Shown piece after piece: positions 1 to 12,800 of a DNA stretch of 64,000 nucleotides. Source of the DNA: Lepturacanthus savala. Taxonomy: Eukaryota > Chordata > Actinopteri > Scombriformes > Trichiuridae. The notes under the pieces are model-generated. The model was not told the DNA's origin and did no database searches. It saw only the letters and a list, made by a program, of their open reading frames with translations. The translations under genes were made by a program, and so were the position numbers. The stretch lies in NCBI GenBank assembly GCA_030544235.1, contig CM060470.1, forward strand, positions 18,133,356 through 18,197,355, read 5' to 3'. The first letter of the stretch is position 1. Each line of letters begins with the position of its first letter.

Positions 1-803
1 TATTCTATAACAACTCTGTTATATGGCAGAGTGATTTCATCTGTAGTCCCTGGCCAGATGTTTACAATAGGCTCCCTGGGGAAAAAGCTAGATGGATGGG
101 GATGAGGGGAAAACGCATAACTGTACAAGCAATAGTTTGTGATAGAATCTGCTCCTTCTGGGTTCAGGCTCCACGTTGAGTCAGAGGGTGAGTGCAGTCA
201 CTCATTAAGTGAGTAAGGGCAAATATTTCTGTTAAAGCATTTGTGCGAGTTAGTCAAGTTTATTTGTTTAGTCCAATATCTGATATAACAGACTTCCCAC
301 AGTAACAGTTAAAAACTCTGCCCAATCTCTGCTAGAGACAAGTCTGAACACTGTGAAAAAAAAAAACCTCAGCACACATGAAACAAAGGACAGGGAGATA
401 CGAGGTTCTGTAGAGAGCCATATTATAAAAGCCATAGGTGGGAAAAGGCATTTGCAGACCTGAACAAAAAGTTGTAATAGTTCGTGTACATTCTGAATAA
501 ATATATGTCTGATATTGTTGTATTTAGAATGCTTTGGGTGACCAGTTGTAAGCAGAAGGAACTAGCAGATTTTCAGTAGATTCCCACTCCCAGATCCCCA
601 ACCACTGTGGAAGAGAAGGGTTTTGTTTGTTAGTGTATTCTGGAACAGAATAGATGCTCATATATTGAAAAATATAAAGGAACTTTAGAAGGAACACTCA
701 AAAAAAGTAGGCCCGAGTAAGATTTGCAAAGTTGAAGTTTTTCTCTTAAGTCAGAGAAAAGGACATAGGTAAATTTTTGTTAATCACTCTTGTCCTTTCA
801 CAG
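1..803 (+). other. traf3ip1 intron (left edge of window)
   Basis: AT-rich sequence with no exon, clear repeat or RNA gene visible. It should be the intron before exon A; the upstream exons lie outside the window. Confidence 0.6.
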
Positions 804-894
804 ACGGAGATGCTCAGTCCACACAGAGACCTGCTGCTCCCCTGGAGAACGGAGATGCTGCAGCCTCCTCAGTTCCAGCCGACACGTCCTCCAG
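804..894 (+). CDS. traf3ip1: traf3ip1 coding exon A (linker)
   Basis: The acceptor ...CTTTCACAG precedes 804 and the donor CCAG|GTCTGT follows 894. The exon enters after one base of a codon and leaves after two. The frame reads GDAQSTQRPAAPLENGDAAA, a low-complexity Gly/Ala/Pro linker. This frame was chosen because it alone continues into the conserved next exon. The exon itself is poorly conserved in kind, so it is less certain than the later ones. Confidence 0.75.
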
Positions 895-3800
895 GTCTGT
901 ACAGACGACACTCAAGTAAACAAAATCCTTTACTAACACAAATATCCTTTTACTACCGTACATCACTGTCTAAGCATGTATATTACTATAATCACTATGA
1001 CTAACACTCATCAATATATAGCAGCATAAAAACTGACCAACACCCATCAAAACATATGATATATGACACAAAGCGCCATTAATTAAATATTACATTTTAG
1101 AAGTGCAGAAAGTTTTAATGAGACAGAAAGATGATATTTATAGTAGAGACATGTTAAGGATGTAGTTTGGGTGCTACTGCATTACATTCTGTTGTTTTGC
1201 TTCATTTATTTGGGAGTTGTTTTCACTCTAAAACTCAGGATTGTTCGTGAGCCCATAACTTATCAGTTCCACTAAATTAAACGGTTGATAATTGCTTTGA
1301 CTTCAATCAATTTCTATTTATTAAGCACATTTAAAAATGACCCATGTTGACAAGTGCTGAACACATATTAATAAAATAAAAAATACAGAGAAAGCACGAT
1401 AATATAGCAGCAACGTGTATAAATACGTCAATCGGGGCAAAAGTCGAACTTCTTAAACTGACTTATCTTTTACAGATGATTAGTTGAGCAGCAACGTTAC
1501 AGTATTGGTACAACAGAGAGCTGTTAGCAGAGAATGTTCTAAATGTTATTTGTGAATTTGTAAATCTGTTACATTATTAAATCAGCTGTTATTTCATCTT
1601 TTTTCACTGACATCATCTTTTGTTTCTGTAGCAACAGGCGGATAGCACGGCCCAGCAGCGCTCGCCCTGCTCCTCCACGAGTCAAGAGGCAGGAGAGTTC
1701 CTCTGATGTGGGCCCAGCCGAGAGGTGACGGCATCTAACATACTCACACATCATAAACAAGTTGAGAAGTCTAGCCAGTTGTCCATTTATCATTTATCAA
1801 CCTTTTTTCTATTTATTCAGTACTGTAAGAGAAAATGGTTGGAGTTAGTCCTTATAAAGAGGAACACTGAATATGTTACATATCAGCTTTCGGTTTGAGA
1901 TGAGTCCAGTTGACTGTCTGTCCTTCAGGCTCTCTAGTGCCAAGCCCTCCGCCCCAGTCATCATGGATGGGAAGAAGCTGTCTGAAGATGAGGACGATGA
2001 AGACGAGCAGTTTCTGGTGGAGGAGGCCGCCCCCCCACCCTCAGATGCGCCAGAGATGGAGGTGGTGAGTGATGTGAACCATGTGTTGTTAAAATCAGAT
2101 GGAGAAACATAAGATGGGTACTCACTGAATCTTTTCTATTCCAGGAAGCTGCACACAAATTGGATGGTGAAGAGAAACATGGTACAGACAGTGTTCTTTC
2201 TGTCCTCCTCTTACTTCCTCAATATAAAAGAGGAAACCTAATGTCTGTAGTTTGACTAGAAATATGTCTGATGTTTCTGCTCTTTTTGTTGTTGTAGGAG
2301 GCCTTGTGAAAAAGATCCTTGAGACCAAGAAAGACTATGAGCTCTCACCATCCTCCCCCAAATCTAAAGATCAGGTAGGACTAGTTTTAATGTTATTTAT
2401 TTTGCCCACTAGAGAGCAGTGTCAGCCTAGTTCTAAATAACTCCTCTTCCTCAGTGACTCAGAGCCCATGTTCAGACTCTCCATCAGTTCCATCAGACAT
2501 TCTTTCTTCCTAAAAGTTGTTCCTGTGCAACACCGCTTGTTATCAAAAGCACGGTATAGAAATGGAGTGGAGAGGTGTAATTGCACTGCTGGAACCACAG
2601 AAATGTTCCCCTTCAGTGGAGCTGAGGGACTAATAGCCAGACAAGCATGGACGGCTTCTAACAGACCACACACACACACCCCGATACACACATCAAGATG
2701 TCTGGAGCACAATGAGCTTGTTTTCTGGTGTTGCTGCATATCTTAGATATGCTTAATGTTTTTTAAATAGTGACTTCTCTGTTCTGTGTACAGTTTGGAC
2801 GTATCTTCCATCTTGAACCAGCTTTCACTATCCCCCCTCCTCCCCCTGAGTGACCTGCAGAAAGCAGACTTGTAATGTTTCCCTTCAAATCGAGATACAA
2901 CAGCAAAAACATGTTTTTCTTTGCACGCACTGATGAATTCTGAGATTTTGGCCTTCCATAACATGTCTTCAGGCAGACTAGTGAAAAAACAAACCTTCAA
3001 AATGTGCATTTTACGTTTCTGTTGATCCACTTTGTTCATGTTGCCTGTGTACATTTCTCTTAAATTCAGCAGCAGTCAGCTGTCTAACGCAGTACACAGC
3101 ACCGCCAGTGTTGGCGTCACCATATTATACTAGGTCTCACTGCTTTTCTCCTGCACATATCTGTCACATCTAAATATGGCCATATCCTTTGTATTGGTAA
3201 CCAATCGTGAAAGTACAAAGCAAGGTTGAAAGCTAAACTCTAAATCTCATTGGCTGGTGTCAATTTCAACTTTTTTTTTCATTTTTTTTTTCTCACTATG
3301 AGCCAGAAATTTTTTGTTTATCATAAACAATATATAATGGTCGGGAACAGCACCTCAAGTAAATAAGTAAAAAAAAATAGTGTTGAGTGAACACTTAACA
3401 CTCCACCACTGTGCTGAGCTGCTACCTTTCAATTTGCTATCTTATACTGACAAACCATAGCTGGCTAATGAGCTAACATAACTCAGTGACAGGTTTATGT
3501 TGGAGTTGAATTGAAACGGCAAAATTAACATTCTTGAATAACTTTCCAGTCATTAATTACTCAAACTAGTTAGCAACTTACTGTGAAGCATATCGGCCAA
3601 TATATGCTGATACTGGTATACCGGCCACAGGCCAATATTGGCCGATGGATCGACCGGACTGATGAATGGGCTGGGGCTCTAGTTGAGGGTATATTGTGAT
3701 TTCTGGACTGATAAACACACATATCCAAAATTCCTTCTATAAAAAGAATTGATGCTAATATGTCAACAAAATGAAGCAAGAAATTGACATTTCTGTTCTG

Positions 3801-6800
3801 GAAATGCAAGTTAGCACATGTTTACTTGGATAATGACTAATATGCATATTCAAACATACAATTTCCTAAAACTTATAATACAAGCAATTATCCTAATGTG
3901 AGAAATCAGTTGGTGAACTCTCATTGTGATGTCTAGTAGTTAATGTTTTTAACCGATTCACCTGTAGCGTCTCGCTGTTCGCAGTTCCTTGGTCTCTTTT
4001 CCGCTGATTCACATTTTCTGTGACCCATTTAAACAGCGAACCTGCAGTTTTAAGGTGAGGCATGGCCGCTGTTGCTCATGAATTCCCCTCTGTCAGCTTG
4101 TGTATCGACTGGGGAGAGTGTGTGTGTGTCATCATTATTTAGAGTGTGAATCAGTGTGAAGCTTACAGTTTGGTCTGTAGTCCATGGTGTGAGATGCGCT
4201 GTCTGCGTTGGGTGGTCCTCTCCACTGAAGCGTGCCCTCTCAGCATCGCTTCCTCGCTGACCACCCTGACTCTGATGGATGCACTGTTTTGGCCTGTCAC
4301 TCGAGCAGAAAGGCACCCCAGACCTACCCCCTCCCGACTATGGCCTCAGACATCTTCGCCCAGCATCACGCCTCCCACACACCAGAGGATAATCTGGAAG
4401 ATTCTCCCCCTGCTCGGCCATCACTGCGGGCAGGGCTTCCTTTAAGGCTGGTCCAAGCCGATACCGTAAATTCCGGACTATTGAGTGCACCTGAATTTAA
4501 GCCTCACCAACTAAATTTAAAAATAAAAACAAATGTGTACATATACAGGCCGCACTTGACTATAAGCCGCTGGTGTTCCATGAGATATTTACGGTATGCT
4601 TGAGATTTTTAAAATTTTGAATTAGCTTATGTAAGGGTTGAATTACCAGCCTATCAGAAAAGTCATTAATCTCTGTCTTCTCTGTCTCTGTTTACTTCCT
4701 GCTTATTAAAACCACCAAAGTTGTCTTTAGTTTTAGATTCAGCTTTAGATAATACAACTAACGTCTTCCTTGGTGCAAAACTGCGCTGTTGGTGGCCGTT
4801 AGCTATAAAAAACTATAGATTAGTCGCAACACCCTACTATACTATAAATAGTCCAGAAATTATAGTAATCTGCCCTAATTGGTCCAATTGCCACAACAAA
4901 ATAAAACTAAACTGTTAATCTGGAGGTTAATACTTGCTGTATGGTGATGATACATGATCATTCGAATGGGCACTGATGGCTACAAATGTTTTGTCTGATT
5001 TTTGTCAAAAAACAGAAATCAAAACCCCAAACAGATGTTTCCCCATATAAAACAGTCATTTTCAAACAAATGATGCTGAGATGTATGATGAGGTGTTGCA
5101 GTGCTTCTAAGTCACTGGGTGCTGTACATACTGTACAAATTTCAAAAATAGGAAAAAAAAAGTTTTTGTTGATGTTGTTAGAAATGTCTTTAACATATCA
5201 GAGGTGATTCCTTTAAGACTGCAAGGGAAGCTGAACGTCCTCTGCCTTGTCAAAAAATAAATGACCAAATTTGTGCAGCTGTGCTAACATTTCATTGACT
5301 ATAAATCTGCTAGAACATGTTCATCTTGAAGACGAGTTCTTTCAGAATCCGCTACTTATCACAAATCAATAAATTACTTGTCTGTACATCCCCATACTGC
5401 TTTCTGGTCAATGTATTTCCCCAGAGACGCTGAGCATCTCTGGGACTGCATGGTGCTTTTTTTTTTCATCGCCTCGAAACTCGGTGGCCATTGGATAAAT
5501 GCTAAGAATGTGAGCCGCCCACACGCTGAGCGTCTCTGGGAGTGAATGGAGTGTGGGCTGGCCTTGATGCTGAGAGTCCGCATGGTGATTGGAGGAAAAT
5601 CAGAATGTAGTGGTGATGCATGGTGATTGGAGAAAAAGCAGAATGTAGTTTTGACTGACAGGTTTAAAAAATATGTCACCTCAGCCGAATGATTTCAGTC
5701 CCATCACAGATTTTGCATGTGAAGTGTAATGACAAGCAGAGACTACTTGTTGGCCTTTCCAGAGCGAAATACTTAATTCTTACACTGTAAATAACTTGTG
5801 ACTTGGGATGTCTAAATAAACTGACACGTTTTTATGATGTACGGCAAATATGAGCTTCGCCTGTTAAGATCACAAATGGGCACTGTAACATATCTTGTAC
5901 TTTGCAGGGTTCACAGACATAATCTTAAAGGGGTCCTATTGTGGCATCTTTAAATTTAAAGGTTAATACAAATGAGCGTGTATTTATGGTCCTGCTAGTT
6001 AGGCCTGCAGCAGCAATGCAGTCTGCTTTCTCACACACTCACTCTGAAAAACCCTGTTTCCCTCCTCCTCCCTACTGAAACAACCACTCTATTGTGATAG
6101 GCCTAACGCTGTCGGAAACAGTTGGCGGCGACATGGATCCAGGGACGGTTACTATTAACTTTCACTTCTGTTGTGACATCACAACAGCAGCCTTTTTCTA
6201 AAATGGCTCATGTTCAGCCAGGTTCCAGCAGCAATAAAGGAGGCCAGAACAGAATGAGTGGGTGGTCTTATTTCACAGTTTGTGTGTTAGCAGGAACACC
6301 AGAGAGCTAAATATTTACACACAAGCTCCGAAGAAGGGTTTATTTTCATAATGGGGGCCCCTTTATTGCTGCCAAATCGATCGGAATCTCCACAAATAGA
6401 AATCAGGGAGATTCCGTCTATTGCTGTTCCTGTCATACTTGAACAGCGATGGATGATACTGAGCAGAAAGTGGAAATAGCGATGAAAGCATGCTGTACAC
6501 ATAAATCTGTGCAAATAAGCAAACAGTACAAATAAATAATTCTATATGTTTTTGGTTTTGACATCTCTAATCACCCTGACTTTTATTCAAAAAAAGTAAA
6601 CGCATGCACGCAGGAAAAAGTTTCAAACAGCAATTTCGGTAACATGAGCCAAGCCTTGCAGGCTTTGTCCTAATTGTCTTAATATAGCCTCCTCAGTTTT
6701 CAGGGTTCCCGTAGGTCTGCAGGGTAGCTCTGAGCAGGTACGTCTGCACATAGGAGCTGTTCAGCTCACTCCTCCATCATTATTGGCCTTGCCTCGTCAG

Positions 6801-9800
6801 CTGTATAAAGAACTATAATGACTTCCTTCCTAACATGAAAGGGTGGAGAGGTCAGCTTAATGGAGCTGTGTTTTTTTTCTTCCCCCCTCTCTTGTAATCA
6901 CGCTAAAAACACGCAGAGTCAAAAAATGTAAATATTGAGCTTCCTCGTTCTCCGTGGTATGACAGGTTTGAAATTTCAGCTGCCACAACTCATTTCTCTT
7001 TAAACACCGAGTCACAAACCTTCTGATTTAAGATCACGTCCTCTACCATAATATTGACCGTTGGACCATTTAGTGTGTTTTGGTGAGAATCCAGTCCACG
7101 AGATTCTCGTCGTAATTTCTGTTCTTCGTCATTCTGTAAATTAACTCGGCCATTGTTCCTGCCAGTGCCTACCTGCTCTGATGTAAATACGCGTGATTCT
7201 TAAACAGTCAGATGATTGTATGTTTCCACGTCCCACCACCGCGCGCTGCAAATTTCTGAGGATGACCTTCCTCCTAACCCCCGGGCAGCTTGTATATTAT
7301 TCCAAGATACTTGTCTTTTTATTTAGACAGAATCTAACCCGTGCAGCAGCTGCGTTTTCATAAGAATTTTTGTGTACTCTTTCTCCCCCCACTACTTTAC
7401 CCCCATCAAATTAGCCTTGATGAAGGTTTGTAATGTATAAATAAACCCTGTGGCATACAAATGGATGACTGTTGAGTGAGAGTCACGGAGCAGAAGGGCC
7501 AGAAGACTCTCTACAGAATTGTCAAGAAAATAAACCATCCTCTCTGCAGACCCCTGTGTCTTCATAAACATCCAGCCTGCTTTCTTTGTGGAAACACAAG
7601 GAAATGACCTTGTGGCATTCCATTAGTCATATTGCTTTTGTAGAGGTCATGTTGACTTGTTGGAATTTGGTCAGGTTTACGAGGAGTGCCCACCTCTTGG
7701 CAGCCACAGGCCTCGATTATACGGCAACAATTTGGGCACAAAACACTTTTGTTGCATTTGGGCTAGAACTATCACGATAACTGTTTTTGTTGGACTATAT
7801 ATGGTTCCAAAAGTAATTGTGATAAACTATTATTGTAATTTTAAGAGCTTTTGCACTGATATAATAATCTAATAGCATAATTATGCAAATACAACCTTTC
7901 CAAGAGGAATGAATTGGGTTCAAAAGTCAATGCAAAAAATGTTGTCTTTACATTGCATAAATATTTCACAAGGATAGATGCAAATTACATCTCTTTTCTC
8001 AAAATATCGTGTCCTTTTGCATCACAATGTGATTCTTTTTGTTGGATGATGTATTATCTTTAGAGCTGTGATCATTAAATTAGTTGACAACTATTACATT
8101 AATCACCAACTATTTTGATAAATCAATTGGAGTTTTAAGAGGAAATGTCCAATTTCTCTGGTTCCAGCTTCTCGAATCAGATTATTTTCTGGGTTCTTTA
8201 GTCTTCTATTGTATTAAACTGATGATTTTTTGGTTGTTGTCTGTTGGTCTGAACAAAAAAAACATTTTAGGTTGAATCTACAGCTTTGAGAAACAGTGAT
8301 CAACATTTTCCACCATTTTATTAATCAAACAACTGAATGATTACTCCCTTCAATAGTTGATGGATTAATCGACTATCAATAGTCATTCGTTGTAGCCCTA
8401 ATTGCCTTATATAATTGTACGATAAGTTAATATATAGTAATTATTGTAACAGATCTAGTTTGGGTCTTTTGTTTTCCTGAGAACAGTGTTCCAGGGTTCT
8501 GAAGATGCAATATTTTGATACCAGGCTCCAGAGTGGAAATCTTTCAACATTATCGTTCTGGCAAGATGCTTTTCTTGTATAAACGACGATGACGCTTCAC
8601 ACATGGCTATCTGGGCAGCTTGCAAAGATGTAAACATCGGGCTGCTGTTTTTCTGCTAATGTTACAATCTTTTGAGTTTATTTATGCTCCTTCAACAAAG
8701 TGCAGAATTGCTGCTTTTGTGATCAACAAAGACTAATTAATTACATTCAACAAGTTTTTAAGCCACGTATATGTCTATAGAGCCCAACAGCGTTAGCACA
8801 CTTATGTTGTGAAATTCAGTGTTTTTTGTAGACTTTGTGGATCATTGTGTATGAGGAATAGTATCAAAATGTCAGAATCTGTATGTGAAAAGAAGAATCA
8901 GACCACAAAAATAGTTTTCTGGTTTCAGGTACCTGTTTTCAAGAGCATTGTTGTCTAAAACAAGGCCTTGTGTCCGTCATCAGGCTGACATATCTTCAAC
9001 ACTCCTGGAAGTCCTGATGTCTAAATGCTGTCTACCTTAAGTTAAATCTAGTGTCCTTTGAAAGAGAAAGTGGTTGATCCATTGGAGGCTTCCGCTCCTT
9101 TCACCCCACAGCCAGGCTGGTGATCTCTGTGGTCTCCCAGGGGGGCTACAGTGACCCTGTAACAACATCCTGTGTCCTCCTTGGCCTCGGGTTTCCCTCC
9201 TCACCTCAGTGACTCCGAGCTATTTTTATGATCTAGACTTTTCAATGGCCTTTTATGAAAAAAATGCTGAGGAAGCCAATAAACAAAATCCAGAGCCAGT
9301 TCCCATCCTCGGCATTAGTCCCTGGCTCACTGCTCACATCGTCTTCAAGAACATGCTGTAAAAAAAAAAAAAAAAAACTGCCAGGAAAATGTTCCAAAAG
9401 CCCTAAGTTGCTATATTGGCTGTTCAATGATGCATATTACAATGCATATATTTTAAAATATAGAATTTTTCACCTTGGTAGTGATTGGAAAGCAGTTTAC
9501 TTGAGTCAATGCAGACAGATGGAGTAATGGCGCTTCAACTTTAATTTAAGCTTAATTTGACTCTGCTTGATCATGTATCTCTAATTAAAGGTTTGTAAAT
9601 GTGTCTCTCATCCTCTCGTTCTTAAGCAGATAAATTAACAGTAAATGAATGAGCCTGCTTGTAACGAATGGCAGGTTCTGTGTGTGCAAGCTATTTATCT
9701 TGTCAGAGGTGACTTTGAAGAAGCAAGCGAGTCACGTGATGTCTGGCAACATTGTCTGGCAGCTGTGTTCCGAAACTCTGAAACAGTCTGAAAACAGAAG

Positions 9801-12800
9801 GACCAGGGATCCGGGGAGGTTGGAGGTTAGCTTTTTTTTTTTGCTCTCTGTTGAAAGTTTTGACCAGGTTAGGGGATTATCAAACTGACCCACCAATGAC
9901 CGGCACACATAGGACACAAACAGTAGATACATGAACAGGATGCAGGTTGTCTGTGCTGATCTATGTTGAAGTTGGTGTCCAGTTGTTAATAGGAAGATTA
10001 AGGGAAACATAAATAATGATATTAACCTGATAATTTGCATCACTTACCCTAATGAAATAGACATTATAGCAAAAAGGCTTATCGCTGTTTAAACCTACTT
10101 TCACATTTGATTTTCCTTATAAAAACTGAAACACAAGTAATTTTTCAGACCTGGACTAGTTTACCAAGATTGCTCCAGAGAAGGGCCATAGCCATCATTG
10201 TGGACCGAGGTCATGACGTTAGTACGTTTTTCCATAGGTTTCATTTCATTTTATTTTTCCCCTTAGGCTACATTTCAGCAAGTAAAATGTTAACACAAAG
10301 CTGAAAAACTAAATCCATAAAGCCCACATAATTATCATGAGTCTCACTTGACAGACGCTCATATATTTGACAAGTTAAAAATGAAAGTGAACACTGACAT
10401 GACGTTACAGCGACTGTTGGTCTATTTTTAGAAGCATTTGACTGAATCCGAAGATGCATCAGTCAAAGATAGCATTTCTTTCAGAAAGAAAGGGAGAGGA
10501 TGACCAGGCAAAGAGGAGGAAAGGTGACAAGGACATGCAATGAATTATCCATTAGCTATGACATATAGCCCAAAAAATCCTGGCTATGGCCCTGCTTCAG
10601 AGAATCCAGAATTGTGAAAACTGACAAAAGGACATAGTGATGTACCATTGTTGTTTAGTATTCTTTTTTTAAATTTTTTTATTTTATGCATGTCTAAATC
10701 TGTGCAGCAGAAGATATGTCATGTCGACCGAGCCACCCGGGTAGGTCTATCTGCAGACTCTACAAAACACACCCACTTTTCTAGAGGCCACGTCCTCTCG
10801 GTTAGGATTAGACATGAGCATTACGATGGTGAGGGTCAGGGTTCAGGGGTTATATGGAACCTTCTCCAGTCCCTGAGTGCAGATGGTACAGACAGATGAC
10901 AGCGCAGCGTGCTATGGACTGACTTGATGTATAAGCAAGAAGGTCAAAGTTCAAGACACAATGTTATAATGAAATAGTTTGTCCCAATAGGCAAACTATT
11001 TGGAAGTTTGTGTCCGTTTTTTAGTTTCAAAAGAATTTCCCTTTTGAAACTCAAGTCTCGGTGTTTCAAAGCTATTTTTCTGCTAAAACCTGGAAAACAA
11101 TACACTTGTAGAACATTTCACTGGAAGGACAACAGGACACTGGGAGAACAGACAAATGTGAAATGTGTTGGACAAACATTGTTAAAAGGCTGTGAAAGAA
11201 AACTCAAATACAAATGATATATTTCTTCAGCCTTCAAAACTTTGTTTTGATCTTGCAAAACCTTTTTTTACAAGATGTCAAGCTTTCAAAAATGAGTTTC
11301 AACCTTTTAGATATATGACCTGTTATTCATCCCATGTATTCCTATTGCCTGGGGATTTCCTCACTGTCTGAGATAAATGGGAAAACATCCCCCCTCCCCC
11401 CCCCCCCCCTTGTTTTACCTCCCACTCCTCTGTGGTCACCACATCTAAATATTGTTCTGTGATCTGGGTGAGAAAAAGGAAAACTCGGAGCACTCGGGTC
11501 TTGTAGAATGCAGACCCTGACAGGGACCTCCATAAAGCTGTGATTTATATCCACCCGGACAGAGTGCGCCCAGAGCAGGGGTCATGTTTTCACGCCAAGT
11601 TTTTTATTTTCCAGCAGAGCGGGAGGGGTTGGGGGGGGTGTAGAGGTAGCGAAGGGACAGCAAATAGAAAGAAGCCACGGGTCCTGTCTACAGTGTCGAG
11701 GGCCCTGCAGACCAAACCACAGCCAGGCAGGTCGAATGAGCCATACAGTGTTTGTCTAGCTGCAGGGTTCACGGCGCCCAGCGCGAAGAAGCCACCCACC
11801 TTGTCGGGGGACCGCGGGGCCGAGGCGTTCCAACCCTCACACTCTCAAACCACCACAAATATCTAACAAAGACAGAAAAGGTTGTCAGAAATATGTGTTC
11901 GCACTTCCTGAAGCCAACCGGTGGCATACACTGACGTTTGGTGTCAGTGCTGCAGCATGTTCTTCCCTGTCCAGGCTCTAACTACCGAGCTGTTTAAACA
12001 GGCTTAATGAAAAGGCTACACTGCAAAAAATATAATATTATTCAGTGAAAATATCTTGAATTTGGTACTATTCGTCCAATATTAGGTATATTTATCCCAT
12101 TCCATTTGTAGAGTACAAATGCAACATTAAGACTAAGATATGACTGTTATATGATACTAAAACACAAAAAATATAAGAAAATCAAGAAAAAAAAAGCTAA
12201 AATCCCCAAAATGATCTGCCAGTGGAATAAAAATGATTGTCAATATTGGACTAATTCTACCAATTACAAGATATTTTCCACTTAAGATCTTTTTTTTTCG
12301 CAGCATATACGAGCACATGCAGCCTGCTGCCCGACTCTGACAGGTTGTGTGTTTTGGAGAGGACGCTGTCATTTAGTTTACAAGTCAGGAGTCTGATTAC
12401 TGATGCTGTGTGAAGGCAGGTGCTGGCTCTGAGCAGCCAAACATACAACCCGACAGAGCTCAGTGCTCAACATGAAAGAGGTTTAAGTGTAGAAGTTGTT
12501 ACTCAATACTGTAGTAAAATAACCTCACTGCCACAGCCTGTTACTAAAACAAACCGCACACAGACAAAGAGAGAGTGTGTGTGCGTGCGCGCTTGTGTGT
12601 GTCCTCTGTATCCTCCCCCCTCAACCTCAGTACTAGCTGGTGTTTGAGTGTCTGTGTCTTTATGTTTGCATGAGCGTGTGTGACTATAGGGCTGCAATGC
12701 CGAGTGCTTTCTCATCTCACAGGCACACACACACAGACACACACGCACATATACATACATACACTCTCTCTTCCAGTCTGGAGGCCTTGTGGAGCAGCTG

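Noticed and set aside
2743..3054. 103-codon minus-strand frame beside traf3ip1 exon E
   Set aside because: No recognisable motif, composition like the surrounding intron, and it lies inside the traf3ip1 transcript on the opposite strand. Treated as chance.
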